Source: Agromyces sp. Leaf222 (GTDB lineage: Bacteria; Actinomycetota; Actinomycetes; Actinomycetales; Microbacteriaceae). From it: DNA of 64,000 bases. The translations under genes and the position numbers were made by a program. Shown here piece after piece: positions 26,300-34,252 of this stretch. The notes beneath the pieces are model-generated. The model did no database searches. It was given only the letters and a program-made list of their open reading frames with translations, and had not been told where the DNA came from. The first letter of the stretch is position 1, and each line of letters opens with the position of its first letter. The stretch spans positions 3,164,935 through 3,228,934 of the forward strand of contig NZ_LMKQ01000001.1 in the NCBI RefSeq assembly GCF_001421565.1, written 5' to 3'.

Positions 26300-26506
26300 G
26301 TTCACTCCCCACCAGTACCAACAAGGCCACACCCTCATCATCGAGACGTGGAAGCGTGGGCGACGTCTGAGATCGCCGCATCATCCACGGATGTGTTGAT
26401 GAAGTCTAGGACGTCCGATCGGATACCCGGGCTCTCGAAAGAGGCGGCCGGTCAGGTCGACGAACGCACCACCGGCCGCAAGCGGACCCGTCGACGGGCG
26501 GTGTCG

Positions 26507-26923
26507 TCAGGTCCCCGAGTCGGTCAGACGACGCAGACCTGCATGGGTGGGACTGAACCCGCACGCCTCGTAGAACGCACGGAACCGAGGTTCGAAGTCA
26601 ACGTGCAGCCACTCGCAGCCAGCCGCGATGAGCTCGACGCGAAGCGCCTCGATGAGAGCTCCTCCCACCCCTCGGCGTTGGTAGTCCGGATCCACTGCCG
26701 TATCGAGGACGAATGCATGTGCTCCACCGTCACCGCAGGCATGCACGAAGCCGACGAGCCGCTCGCCGTCGAAGGCGCCGACCCAGCTGACGGAATGTCT
26801 CCTGAGCCTCGCGGCCCACGGCAGGATCGTCGGCTCGGCGTCGCCGAAGGCCTTTGCATGGAGACGACTCAGCTCGACGTCATCGATCGGGAAGGCAGCT
26901 CGTACCTCAACAGCGCTGGTCAC
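26507..26923 (-). CDS. GNAT-family N-acetyltransferase
   Basis: 138 aa. Acetyl-CoA site DPDYQRRGVGGALIEALR (R-x-x-G-x-G/A). Preceded by FVLDTAVDP (motif A strand) and followed by CEWLHVDFEPRFRAFYEACGF (motif B), a complete GNAT core. GTG start at 26923; no better in-frame start is visible. Substrate cannot be predicted. The bases upstream to 27180 hold no supportable gene. Confidence 0.85.
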   Translation of the reverse strand: MTSAVEVRAAFPIDDVELSRLHAKAFGDAEPTILPWAARLRRHSVSWVGAFDGERLVGFVHACGDGGAHAFVLDTAVDPDYQRRGVGGALIEALRVELIAAGCEWLHVDFEPRFRAFYEACGFSPTHAGLRRLTDSGT

Positions 26924-27180
26924 ACATCGATCATCCCGGAGATCTCACCGAGAGAGCTGTCCTGTGAGCGGATCCGCGTGCGGAACTCAAGAGCGACCGA
27001 GACAGTGCCCGGCAGTGGATCCCTGAGCGGCCACAGATTCGCACTGGGGTGGGCTGGATCGGGCAATCGCGCGACGAGCGGTTGCGCAAACTGCTCGCGG
27101 GGGTTCGAGCACGAGTTGGATTTCAGCCTCTGAGGGGAGCGCCGCTCGTTCGGCAGCTCGCACGTCCGGGGTGGCTCGGC

Positions 27181-27675
27181 TCACACGTAGATCGCGACGA
27201 GCTTGTCGAGGGACTCCTCGAGGCCCTTCTTCGAGAGCGCGAGCTGCTCGGGGTCGATGTACCCGAGTTCGGTGACGGTGAGTCGGGTCGCGTCGTCGCC
27301 GATCGGCTCGAACGTGATGACGTGCCGCACGTCGCGCGAGATGCCGGCGGCCCCGATGGTCGCAGGGTCGATCGTGGTGCCGTGCTCGTCGGCGATGTTG
27401 TGGATGAACTCGAGGCGGTGCGGTGCGTCGACGAGCGTGTACGCCCAGGTGCTGTACAGCGCCGGGAACCCCCAGTCGGGGGCGCTCATGCACACGAGGG
27501 ACGTGCCGCCGACGCGCACGTCGAGCTCGGCGACCGTGCAGGTGAAGCCGTTCGGACCCCACCAGCGAAGGACGCGGTCGGGTTCAGTCCACGACTTCCA
27601 GGCCGCCTCGATGGGGGCGGGGATGTCGCGGCTCACGACGAGGTCGTGCGTCTCGTGCTGGGTCGTGTCGTTCAT
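27181..27675 (-). CDS. SRPBCC (AHSA1-like) domain protein
   Basis: 164 aa with the START/Bet v1-like fold signature of AHSA1 proteins: FVVSRDIPAPIEAAWKSWTE equivalent (LVVSRDIPAPIEAAW), DRVLRWWGPNGFTC, GGTSLVCMSAPDWGF, TLVDAPHRLEFIHN, HVITFEPIGDDATRLTVTE, and a C-terminal helix LALSKKGLEESLDKL. Such proteins bind hydrophobic ligands. ATG at 27675 with GGAGGAG upstream. Divergent from an HxlR regulator across a shared pair of palindromes, so probably controlled by it. Confidence 0.88.
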   Translation of the reverse strand: MNDTTQHETHDLVVSRDIPAPIEAAWKSWTEPDRVLRWWGPNGFTCTVAELDVRVGGTSLVCMSAPDWGFPALYSTWAYTLVDAPHRLEFIHNIADEHGTTIDPATIGAAGISRDVRHVITFEPIGDDATRLTVTELGYIDPEQLALSKKGLEESLDKLVAIYV

Positions 27676-27718
27676 CGTGGCTCCTCCGCTGCAGGCCGCC
27701 GCCGCGGCACCTGTTTCA

Positions 27719-27757
27719 CTTCGATGATCGAAGCGTAAGTCACTACGATGATCAAAG
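27719..27757. promoter_or_regulatory. Twin palindromes between SRPBCC and HxlR genes
   Basis: CTTCGATGATCGAAG (27719-27733) is a perfect palindrome; CTACGATGATCAAAG (27743-27757) is a two-base variant with its centre 24 bp away, about two helical turns. Likely HxlR dimer operators. A TAGACT box (27767-27772) lies six bases before the HxlR ATG. Confidence 0.65.
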
Positions 27758-27778
27758 TCAATGCCGTAGACTCGACGC

Positions 27779-28288
27779 ATGAAGCGAGCTGAAGGGCGGT
27801 CGACCTGCCCCACCAACTTCACCGTGGAGACCTTCGGCGACAGCTGGTCGCTGCTGATCATGCGCGACCTGCTCACACTGGGCAAGCACACCTTCGGGGA
27901 GTTCCTTCGGTCCGAGGAGCGCATCGGTCCGAGCGTGCTCACCGACCGCCTCGCCCGACTCGAGCGCAGCGGAATCATTGTGCGCACCCCGAGCGAGACA
28001 GATGGCCGCAAGGTCACCTACTCGGCGACGGAGCGCGGCATCGAAGCGATCCCGCTCTTGTACGAGGCGGCGCGATGGGGCTTGGGCGGCGTTCCCATCG
28101 AGGAGGACGATCCGTGGGAGGCGGTCATGGCGATGGACCGCCACGACGTGCTCGACGCGTGGCAGCAGGCCGTGCGCGAGGGTGGTTCGCTCCTCGGAGG
28201 CGCGGAGAGCGCGTTCGCGCGGCTGAACGCCAGGGCGGGCGCGGTCGTGGATGGATGGCCCGGAACGGCGCTGACCCGGAGTACATGA
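27779..28288 (+). CDS. HxlR-family (MarR-like) transcriptional regulator
   Basis: 169 aa winged-helix regulator: VETFGDSWSLLIMRDLLTLG, FGEFLRSEERIGPSVLTDRLARLERSG and wing SETDGRKVTYSATERG, the standard HxlR layout with a near-N-terminal cysteine (STCPTNF) that could sense redox or electrophiles. A C-terminal extension of about 60 residues (MAMDRHDVLDAWQQAV) is longer than the minimal family. Start at ATG 27779, six bases after TAGACT. The twin palindromes upstream support autoregulation and control of the divergent SRPBCC gene. Confidence 0.9.
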   Translation: MKRAEGRSTCPTNFTVETFGDSWSLLIMRDLLTLGKHTFGEFLRSEERIGPSVLTDRLARLERSGIIVRTPSETDGRKVTYSATERGIEAIPLLYEAARWGLGGVPIEEDDPWEAVMAMDRHDVLDAWQQAVREGGSLLGGAESAFARLNARAGAVVDGWPGTALTRST

Positions 28289-28488
28289 TCGTGAGCGAAC
28301 TCGTCGCCGGCAGTGCGCAGCTGCACCCGATCCCGCGGGTGCCGTGGCCGCCCAGAGAGAACGAGCGCCCGCCAACACCGCTGGACTCCATCTCGGGCTT
28401 CAGCGGATACGTGGTCGACCTCGAAGTCGACTCTCCCAACGCCCGCAACCGGATCCCTTGCGGGCACAGATTGAGCAACGGTGCTTGA
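28285..28488 (+). CDS. Possible short reading frame coupled to the HxlR gene
   Basis: 67 codons, MIVSELVAGSAQLHPIP onward, starting with ATG that overlaps the HxlR stop codon (ATGA). The overlap is the only positive evidence; the product is Pro/Asn-containing, has no recognised domain and could be a remnant or noise. The rest of the gap to 28618 shows no gene. Confidence 0.25.
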   Translation: MIVSELVAGSAQLHPIPRVPWPPRENERPPTPLDSISGFSGYVVDLEVDSPNARNRIPCGHRLSNGA

Positions 28489-28618
28489 ACCGCGACTCTC
28501 GATCGTTCGCCGACCGGCCACGGGACGGCCGTGCGAGGGAATCGTTCCTCATCCCGGGGTCACCGCCCGCGTGCAGGGCGGCAAGATTGAAACTCGAACC
28601 TGAACAAAGGGAGCGACC

Positions 28619-29200
28619 ATGACATACCGCGTCGGATACTTCGTGGGAAGCCTGTCCTCGACCTCGATCAATCGGATCCTCGCGAGGGCGCTGATCGGGC
28701 TGGCACCGGACGATCTCGAGTTCACCGAGATCCCGATCCGCGACCTGCCGCTGTACAGCCCCGACTACGACGCGGACTTCCCACCCGAGGCGCGGGCGCT
28801 GAAGCGCGCGATCAGCGAGACGGATGCCGTGCTCTTCGTCACCCCGGAGTACAACCGGTCCATCCCCGGTGCGCTGAAGAACGCGATCGACTGGGCCTCG
28901 CGGCCGACGAGACCGACCTCGTTCGACCACATCCCGGCAGCGGTGATCGGAGCCTCCAGGGGACCCATCGGCACGGCCCTCGCACAGCAGAGCCTGCGCG
29001 GCGTGCTGAGCTTCTGCAACGCGCGTCAGATGACGGCACCCGAGGCGTACATCAGCTTCTCGCACGACGACTTCGCCGATGACGGCACGGTCACCGACCC
29101 TCAGATGGAAGCCCGCCTGCGAGCGTTCATGGCGGAGTTCCGCGAGCACATCCAACGGGTGCTCACCGTGCTGCCCCGCCAGGATCAGACACCCTCGTAG
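28619..29200 (+). CDS. NADPH-dependent FMN reductase family protein
   Basis: 193-aa flavodoxin-like reductase: FVGSLSSTSINRILARAL (FMN phosphate loop), ETDAVLFVTPEYNRSIPGALKNAIDWAS (diagnostic PEYN motif) and GASRGPIGTALAQQSLRGVL. Members reduce FMN, quinones, azo dyes or chromate using NAD(P)H. ATG at 28619 with AAAGGGAG upstream. Downstream of the HxlR/SRPBCC pair; HxlR regulators often control such reductases, but a 330-base gap separates them. Confidence 0.9.
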   Translation: MTYRVGYFVGSLSSTSINRILARALIGLAPDDLEFTEIPIRDLPLYSPDYDADFPPEARALKRAISETDAVLFVTPEYNRSIPGALKNAIDWASRPTRPTSFDHIPAAVIGASRGPIGTALAQQSLRGVLSFCNARQMTAPEAYISFSHDDFADDGTVTDPQMEARLRAFMAEFREHIQRVLTVLPRQDQTPS

Positions 29201-29207
29201 CCCCAAA

Positions 29208-29244
29208 CGGATGCCGCGCGCCGAACCTTGGCCCGCGGCATCCG
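29208..29244. terminator. Hairpin between FMN reductase and gapB
   Basis: CGGATGCCGCG pairs with CGCGGCATCCG across 15 bases, located between convergent genes. Confidence 0.5.
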
Positions 29245-29263
29245 CCGTGCTGCACGGCGTGCG

Positions 29264-30862
29264 TCAGCCCGCGACGAGTTCACCCTCGGCGAGCGCCGCC
29301 CCGTCGACGGACGCGGACACAGACGCGGACGACGACGCGGACGACGACTCGAGCACGACCGGCTCGCGCGCGGGAAGCACGACGGGGTGCGTGCCCGCCA
29401 TGGCCTCGATGACGCGCACGACCTGGCACGAGTAGCCGTACTCGTTGTCGTACCAGACGTAGAGCACGACGTCGGTGCCGTCGGCGATGGTGGCGAGGCC
29501 GTCGACGATGCCCGCGCGGCTCGAGCCCACGAAGTCGGTCGAGACGACCTCGGCCGACTCGATGTAGTCGACCTGCTGGCGCAGCGGCGAGGTGAGCGAG
29601 ACCTGCCGCAGGTACCGGTTGATGTCAGGCTTCGACGCGGGCCGTTCGAGCTGCAGGTTGAGGATCGCGAGCGACACGTCGGGCGTCGGCACGCGGATCG
29701 CGCTGCCCGTGAGCTTGCCGGCGAACGAGGGCAGCGCCTTCGCGACGGCCTTGGCGGCACCGGTCTCGGTGATGACCATGTTCAGCGCGGCCGAGCGGCC
29801 ACGACGGTCTCCCGCGTGGAAGTTGTCGATGAGGTTCTGGTCGTTCGTGAACGAGTGCACGGTCTCGACGTGGCCGCGCACGACCCCGTACGCGTCTTCG
29901 ACGGCCTTCAGCACCGGCGTGATCGCATTCGTGGTGCAGGACGCGGCCGAGAGGATGCGGTCGGATGCCGCGATGTCGCCGTCGTTGATGCCGTGCACGA
30001 TGTTCTTGATCGCCCCCTTGCCCGGTGCGGTGAGCAGCACGCGCGCGACGCCGGTCGACCGCAGGTGCTGCGAGAGCCCCTCCTCGTCGCGCCACCGGCC
30101 GGTGTTGTCGACGACGATCGCGTCGTGGATGCCGTAGGCGGTGTAGTCGATCGCGGCGGGGTCGTTCGCGTGGATCACCCGGATCAGCGTGCCGTTCGCG
30201 AGGATCGTGTTCGCCTCCTCGTCGACCTCGATCGTGCCGGCGAACGGGCCGTGCACCGAGTCGCGGCGCAGCAGACTCGCACGCTTCACGAGGTCGTTCG
30301 CCGAGCCCTTGCGCACGACGATCGCCCGCAGGCGCAGGCCCGTGGCGTCGCCGGCGTGGGCGATGAGGATGCGGGCGAGCAGGCGCCCGATGCGGCCGAA
30401 GCCGTAGAGCACGACGTCGGTGCCCTCGCGCGGCGGGCGCGCGTCACCGTCGGCGGTGTCGGGCGCGAGCACGGGCGCGAGCTCGGCGCGCAGGAAGTCG
30501 GCCAGCGGCATCCGCTCGCCGGCATTCGCGTCGCCGATGACGCCCGCCGCACCGGATGCCGCGTACCGCGCCACGAGGCGTGCGACGTCGACGGATGCCG
30601 GGCCCGGGCCGATCTCGCGCAGCGCCTCGAGCACGCGCATGGTGTCGGCGGGGTCGAGCTCGACGTCGCCGGCCTGGCGCGCGAAGCGGTGCGCCTTCAG
30701 CAGCTCGATCGGCGACCGGTTGATGAGGCGGCGGCCGTGGATCGAGGTCACCACCCCGTGCTCGCGGTAGAGGCCGCCGATGAGCGGGATCATCCGCTCG
30801 GCGAGCTCCTCACGGGCGATCCATCTGGCACGGCTGGCGTCGAATTCGTGGCTCACGGTCAT
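29264..30862 (-). CDS. gapB: Glyceraldehyde-3-phosphate dehydrogenase, long GapB type
   Basis: 532 aa, like the about 480-aa GapB/GapX enzymes of corynebacteria, thought to work mainly in the gluconeogenic direction with NADP(H). The first about 145 residues (EELAERMIPLIGGLYREHGV, INRSPIELLKAHRFAR) are the extra domain of this subgroup. Rossmann motif YGFGRIGRLLARIL at about 150, catalytic SAASCTTNAITPVL, HSFTNDQNLIDNFH, SAALNMVITETGAAKAV, and the final WYDNEYGYSCQVVR. A Ser/Ala/Val-rich tail (VVLESSSASSSASVSASVDG) after the fold is unusual. Start could be ATG 30862 or the in-frame GTG two codons later, which is better spaced from GAAGG. Confidence 0.93.
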   Translation of the reverse strand: MTVSHEFDASRARWIAREELAERMIPLIGGLYREHGVVTSIHGRRLINRSPIELLKAHRFARQAGDVELDPADTMRVLEALREIGPGPASVDVARLVARYAASGAAGVIGDANAGERMPLADFLRAELAPVLAPDTADGDARPPREGTDVVLYGFGRIGRLLARILIAHAGDATGLRLRAIVVRKGSANDLVKRASLLRRDSVHGPFAGTIEVDEEANTILANGTLIRVIHANDPAAIDYTAYGIHDAIVVDNTGRWRDEEGLSQHLRSTGVARVLLTAPGKGAIKNIVHGINDGDIAASDRILSAASCTTNAITPVLKAVEDAYGVVRGHVETVHSFTNDQNLIDNFHAGDRRGRSAALNMVITETGAAKAVAKALPSFAGKLTGSAIRVPTPDVSLAILNLQLERPASKPDINRYLRQVSLTSPLRQQVDYIESAEVVSTDFVGSSRAGIVDGLATIADGTDVVLYVWYDNEYGYSCQVVRVIEAMAGTHPVVLPAREPVVLESSSASSSASVSASVDGAALAEGELVAG

Positions 30863-31034
30863 CCTTCTCGGCCGCGCGAGCGCATGGAGGCGTCGTCGTC
30901 GACCAGGGTCAGGCGCGGCCGCGCGAGCGGGTGGGCAGCATCGGCCACGGGTTCACTTCGGGGGATGCCTCGATCGTACGGAGTTCCGGCTGCGCGCGCG
31001 CTGTACGACGTGTCATGCGCAGGGTGCGGGAACC

Positions 31035-31060
31035 GACGCGTCGGTGAACGGCGACGCGTC
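31035..31060. terminator. 9-bp stem hairpin downstream of the NIPSNAP gene
   Basis: GACGCGTCG / CGACGCGTC around eight bases, with a short GACAGC triplicate beside it (about 31065-31085). Placed between the end of the NIPSNAP gene (minus strand) and the gapB promoter region. Confidence 0.4.
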
Positions 31061-31104
31061 AGCCGCAGCGACAGCGACAGCGACAGTGGCAGTGCGGCAG
31101 CCGG

Positions 31105-31410
31105 TCAGGCGGACGCGACGAAATCGGCGAAGCGGATGTCGTAGCCGGCGACCCGCTGCGGCACGCCCTCGAACGCGGCGGCTCGGCCGGGCGAGGCCAG
31201 GTACGTCGCCTCGAGCGCGAGGAACGCCTCCTGGTCGCCCTCGGCGCTCACCGCCCAGACGAACTCGTTCGACTCGCGGAGGCCGTAGGCGAACTCGATC
31301 GCGAAGCCGGCCGCGGGGCGGACCTTCGGCATGGTGGACTCCCACCAGGCGACGAAGGCGTCGTACTCCCCGTCGACGAGCGTGTAGCGGCGCAGCTGGA
31401 TGGTCTTCAC
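31105..31410 (-). CDS. NIPSNAP-family (dimeric alpha/beta barrel) protein
   Basis: 101 aa starting from GTG 31410: KTIQLRRYTLVDGEYDAFVAWW, PAAGFAIEFAYGLRESNEFVWAVS, EAFLALEATYLASPGRAAAFEGVP. This is the ferredoxin-like barrel of NIPSNAP/EthD-type proteins, which often serve small-molecule catabolism. Divergent from the TPP-enzyme gene, with the GTATAC palindrome (31498-31513) between them, so it may belong to the hpa regulon. Exact role unknown. Confidence 0.78.
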   Translation of the reverse strand: MKTIQLRRYTLVDGEYDAFVAWWESTMPKVRPAAGFAIEFAYGLRESNEFVWAVSAEGDQEAFLALEATYLASPGRAAAFEGVPQRVAGYDIRFADFVASA

Positions 31411-31497
31411 CCGACCATCCTGCCCCACCGGGCCGGCAACCGGCTCGCGATGACCTCGCGATGACCTCGCAAGACGGCATGGGAGCGGATCGCCTCG

Positions 31498-31513
31498 GGT
31501 CGTATACTCGACC
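31498..31513. promoter_or_regulatory. GTATAC palindrome in the TPP-enzyme/NIPSNAP promoter region
   Basis: GGTCGTATACTCGACC has 5-bp arms GGTCG/CGACC and includes TATACT, a good -10 box. Closely related to the perfect palindrome at 33423-33436; both look like FCD-type GntR sites. Confidence 0.6.
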
Positions 31514-31627
31514 TGTCCAGGCGCAAGAGCGCGCCGGTGCTCGCAAAAGGGGCACGAAGCCGGCCCCGCGGGGCCGACGAGACATATACGGAATCCGCAT
31601 CCGTTCATCGTCTCGAAGGACTTCGTC

Positions 31628-33298
31628 ATGCCCACGACCACCACCGTCTCCGCCCACGTCGCATCGGCCCTCGCCGCCCACCTCGACCACGTCTTCGGGG
31701 TCATGGGCAACGGCAACGCGTACTTCCTCGACGCCCTCGAGCGCGCGACCGAGGTGCGCTTCACGGCGGTGCGCCACGAGGCCGGCGGCGTGGTCGCGGC
31801 CGACGCGCACTTCCGCGCCTCGGGTCGCATCGCCGCGGCGACGGCGACGTACGGCGCCGGGTTCACGAACACGCTGACGGCCCTCGCCGAGGCGGCGCAG
31901 GCGCACGTGCCGCTCGTGCTCGTGGTCGGCGACGAGCCGACGTCGGGCCCGCGCCCGTGGGACGTCGACCAGATCGCGCTCGCCTCCGCGGTGGGTGCGC
32001 GCACCTACACGGTGGGTCGAACGGATGCCGCGGCCACGACGATCCTCGCCATCGAGCACGCGCTCTCCTACCGGGTGCCGGTGGTGCTGGCGATCCCCTA
32101 CGACGTGGCCGCGCTCGACGCGGGCGCCGCGCAGACCCCGCCTGAGCTGCGCCTGCCGACGCCGCTCACGCCCCGCGGCCCGTTCGCGAGCGGCGTCGTG
32201 TCCGAGATCGCGGCGGCGCTCGCGGGTGCGAGCCGGCCGTTCCTGCTCGCGGGCCGCGGCGCGTGGCTGGCCGACGCGGGCGACGCGCTCGGCGAGCTCG
32301 CCGCATCCACGGGCGCGGTGACCGCGTCGACGGCGCTCGGACGCGGCGTCTTCCCCGACGAGCGCTTCGACCTCGGCGTCACGGGCGGCTTCGGTGCGGA
32401 GGGCGCGATGGAGCTCGTGCGCGAGGCCGACGTGGCGGTCGTGTTCGGCGCTTCGCTGAACCAGTTCACGATGCGCTTCGGCGACCTGTTCGCGCCAGGC
32501 GCCCGCGTCTACCAGGTCGACATCGCGGCGGCCTCGACGCATCCGCACGTCGGCGGCTTCGTGCGCGGCGATGCGGGCGTGGTCGCCCGCGCGATCGTCG
32601 ACGAGCTCGATGCGCTCGGCGCGGAGGCCTCCGGCTGGCGCGAGAGCGTCGACGTCGCGGCACTGCGCGAGCAGCCGTCGCCCTCACGTGCCGACGGCCT
32701 TGCCGACGACGGCCGCCTCGACCCGCGCGCGGTCGCGCGGCGCATCGGCGAGCTGCTGCCCGAGGACCGCGTCGTCGTCTCCGACGGCGGGCACTTCATC
32801 GGCTGGGCGAACATGTACTGGCCGGTGGCCTCACCCGATCGCATGATCATGGTCGGCACGGCGTTCCAGTCGATCGGGCTCGGGTTCGCGAGCATTCCCG
32901 GCGCCGCCGCGGCCAGGCCCGACTCGGCGATCGTGCTCACCACCGGCGACGGCGGCGGGCTCATGGCGCTCGCCGACCTCGAGTCGGCCGTGCGCACCGC
33001 GGGCGGCCGAGGCGTCGCCGTGGTCTGGAACGACGCCGCCTACGGCGCGGAGATCAACCTGTACGGGCTGAAAGGCCTCGCGCGCGAGCCCATGCTCATC
33101 CCCGAGGTCGACTTCGCGGGGCTCGCGGCCGCGGTCGGCGCCGAGGGCGTCGTCGTGCGCTCCCTCGCCGACCTCGACGCGCTGGCGCGCTGGGCCGAGC
33201 GCCCCGTCGCCGACCGGCCGTTCCTGCTGCTCGACTGCCGCATCTCGGGCACGGTCGTCGCGCCGTACCAGGAGGAGATCATCCGCGTGAACAGCTGA
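31628..33298 (+). CDS. Thiamine-pyrophosphate enzyme of the acetolactate synthase/benzoylformate decarboxylase family
   Basis: 556 aa with three domains: N-terminal PYR (about 1-175, catalytic Glu in TAVRHEAGGVVAAD), central domain (about 190-320, SRPFLLAGRGAW) and C-terminal TPP-binding PP domain with GDGGGLMAL followed by VVWNDAAYG (the GDG-N motif). Precedes the hpa operon and shares its GTATAC palindrome, so it probably feeds that pathway, for instance as an aromatic 2-oxo acid decarboxylase, but acetolactate-synthase-like or benzoylformate-type activities are equally compatible. ATG at 31628 has GAAGGA upstream. No regulatory subunit gene is nearby, which argues against a biosynthetic acetohydroxyacid synthase. 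Confidence 0.87.
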   Translation: MPTTTTVSAHVASALAAHLDHVFGVMGNGNAYFLDALERATEVRFTAVRHEAGGVVAADAHFRASGRIAAATATYGAGFTNTLTALAEAAQAHVPLVLVVGDEPTSGPRPWDVDQIALASAVGARTYTVGRTDAAATTILAIEHALSYRVPVVLAIPYDVAALDAGAAQTPPELRLPTPLTPRGPFASGVVSEIAAALAGASRPFLLAGRGAWLADAGDALGELAASTGAVTASTALGRGVFPDERFDLGVTGGFGAEGAMELVREADVAVVFGASLNQFTMRFGDLFAPGARVYQVDIAAASTHPHVGGFVRGDAGVVARAIVDELDALGAEASGWRESVDVAALREQPSPSRADGLADDGRLDPRAVARRIGELLPEDRVVVSDGGHFIGWANMYWPVASPDRMIMVGTAFQSIGLGFASIPGAAAARPDSAIVLTTGDGGGLMALADLESAVRTAGGRGVAVVWNDAAYGAEINLYGLKGLAREPMLIPEVDFAGLAAAVGAEGVVVRSLADLDALARWAERPVADRPFLLLDCRISGTVVAPYQEEIIRVNS

Positions 33299-33299
33299 G

Positions 33300-33383
33300 C
33301 GGATGCCGCGGCCCGGCGCTGTGGCAACGGCGCGGCGGCAACGGCGCGGCGGGGCCGGCGATCCGGGGCCGCCGCGGCATCCG
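33300..33383 (+). terminator. Long imperfect hairpin after the TPP-enzyme gene
   Basis: CGGATGCCGCGGC (33300-33312) and GCCGCGGCATCCG (33371-33383) are exact complements; the loop contains a doubled GGCAACGGCGCGGC unit. Confidence 0.5.
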
Positions 33384-33422
33384 TAGGCGCGCTCGCGATC
33401 CGATGCGTGCGCGACGTCGCTG

Positions 33423-33436
33423 GATCGTATACGATC
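33423..33436 (+). promoter_or_regulatory. Perfect GATCGTATACGATC operator upstream of hpaH
   Basis: 14-bp perfect palindrome 31 bases before the hpaH start; it contains TACGAT, a -10 match. The same core precedes the TPP-enzyme gene at 31498. The likely ligand is the GntR/FCD regulator encoded at 36605 in this operon. Confidence 0.68.
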
Positions 33437-33466
33437 GACTCCGAACCCCGACGAAGTGGAGTCGCA

Positions 33467-34252
33467 GTGCTCGAACCATCCCGCATCGCCGCGATCGCCG
33501 ACGAGTTGCTCGTCGCCGATCGCGAGCGGTCCGTCGTGCCGCTCATCACGGCACGCAACCCCGGCATGGGCGTCGACGACGCCTACGCCGTGCAGAAGCT
33601 CTGGGCCGACCGCAGGGCCGCCTCCGGGGCCCGACGCGTCGGCCGCAAGATCGGCCTCACCTCGAAGGTCATGCAGGTCGCGACCGGCATCACAGAGCCC
33701 GACTACGGCGTGATCTTCGACGACATGGTCGTCGAGTCCGGGGCATCCGTCGAGTTCGACCGGTTCTCGAACGTGCGCATCGAGGTCGAGCTCGCGTTCG
33801 TGCTCGCGAAGCCCCTGTCGGGCCCGAACGTCACGATCTTCGACGTGCTCGACGCGACCGCGCACGTCGTGCCGGCGCTCGAGATCCTGAACTCGCACGT
33901 CGAGATGCCGGGCCGCACCATCGTCGACACCATCAGCGACAACGCCGCGATGGGCGCGATGGTCATCGGCGGCCGCCCCGTGAAGGTCGACCAGGTCGAC
34001 CTGCGCTGGGTCTCGGCGCTGCTGCACCGCAACCAGGTGATCGAGGAGTCGGGCGTCGCGGCGGCGGTGCTCGGGCACCCCGCCATGGGCGTCGCGTGGC
34101 TCGCGAACAAGCTCGCCCAGCACGACCAGTCGCTCGAGGCCGGCGAGATCATCCTCGCGGGCTCGTTCACCCGGCCCATGTGGGTCGAGCGGGGCGACAC
34201 CGTGCACGCCGACTACCGGGAGCTGGGAACCGTCTCATGCCGATTCGAATGA
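33467..34252 (+). CDS. hpaH: 2-oxo-hept-3-ene-1,7-dioate hydratase
   Basis: 261 aa of the 2-keto-4-pentenoate hydratase family. Adds water to 2-oxo-hept-3-ene-1,7-dioate in homoprotocatechuate degradation. Conserved blocks: GRKIGLTSKVMQVATGI, EPDYGVIFDDMVVESGASV, RIEVELAFVLAKPL (metal-binding Glu), PALEILNSHVEMPGRTIVDTISDNAAMGAMVIGG and PMGVAWLANKLAQHDQSLEAGEIILAGSF. Start at GTG 33467, preceded by GTGGAG; an upstream in-frame ATG would include the operator. First gene of the hpa operon; overlaps hpaI. Confidence 0.93.
   Translation: MLEPSRIAAIADELLVADRERSVVPLITARNPGMGVDDAYAVQKLWADRRAASGARRVGRKIGLTSKVMQVATGITEPDYGVIFDDMVVESGASVEFDRFSNVRIEVELAFVLAKPLSGPNVTIFDVLDATAHVVPALEILNSHVEMPGRTIVDTISDNAAMGAMVIGGRPVKVDQVDLRWVSALLHRNQVIEESGVAAAVLGHPAMGVAWLANKLAQHDQSLEAGEIILAGSFTRPMWVERGDTVHADYRELGTVSCRFE

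Noticed and set aside
26924..27180. Possible gene in the gap between the GNAT and SRPBCC genes
   Set aside because: Only antisense-like or Arg-rich frames without ribosome sites; no motif.
28489..28618. RNA element or gene upstream of the FMN reductase
   Set aside because: Only small, weak stems; no known riboswitch pattern and no reading frame.
32263..34236. Upstream extension of the hpaI frame to over 900 codons
   Set aside because: Runs through the TPP enzyme and hpaH in another frame; family similarity starts only at 34237.
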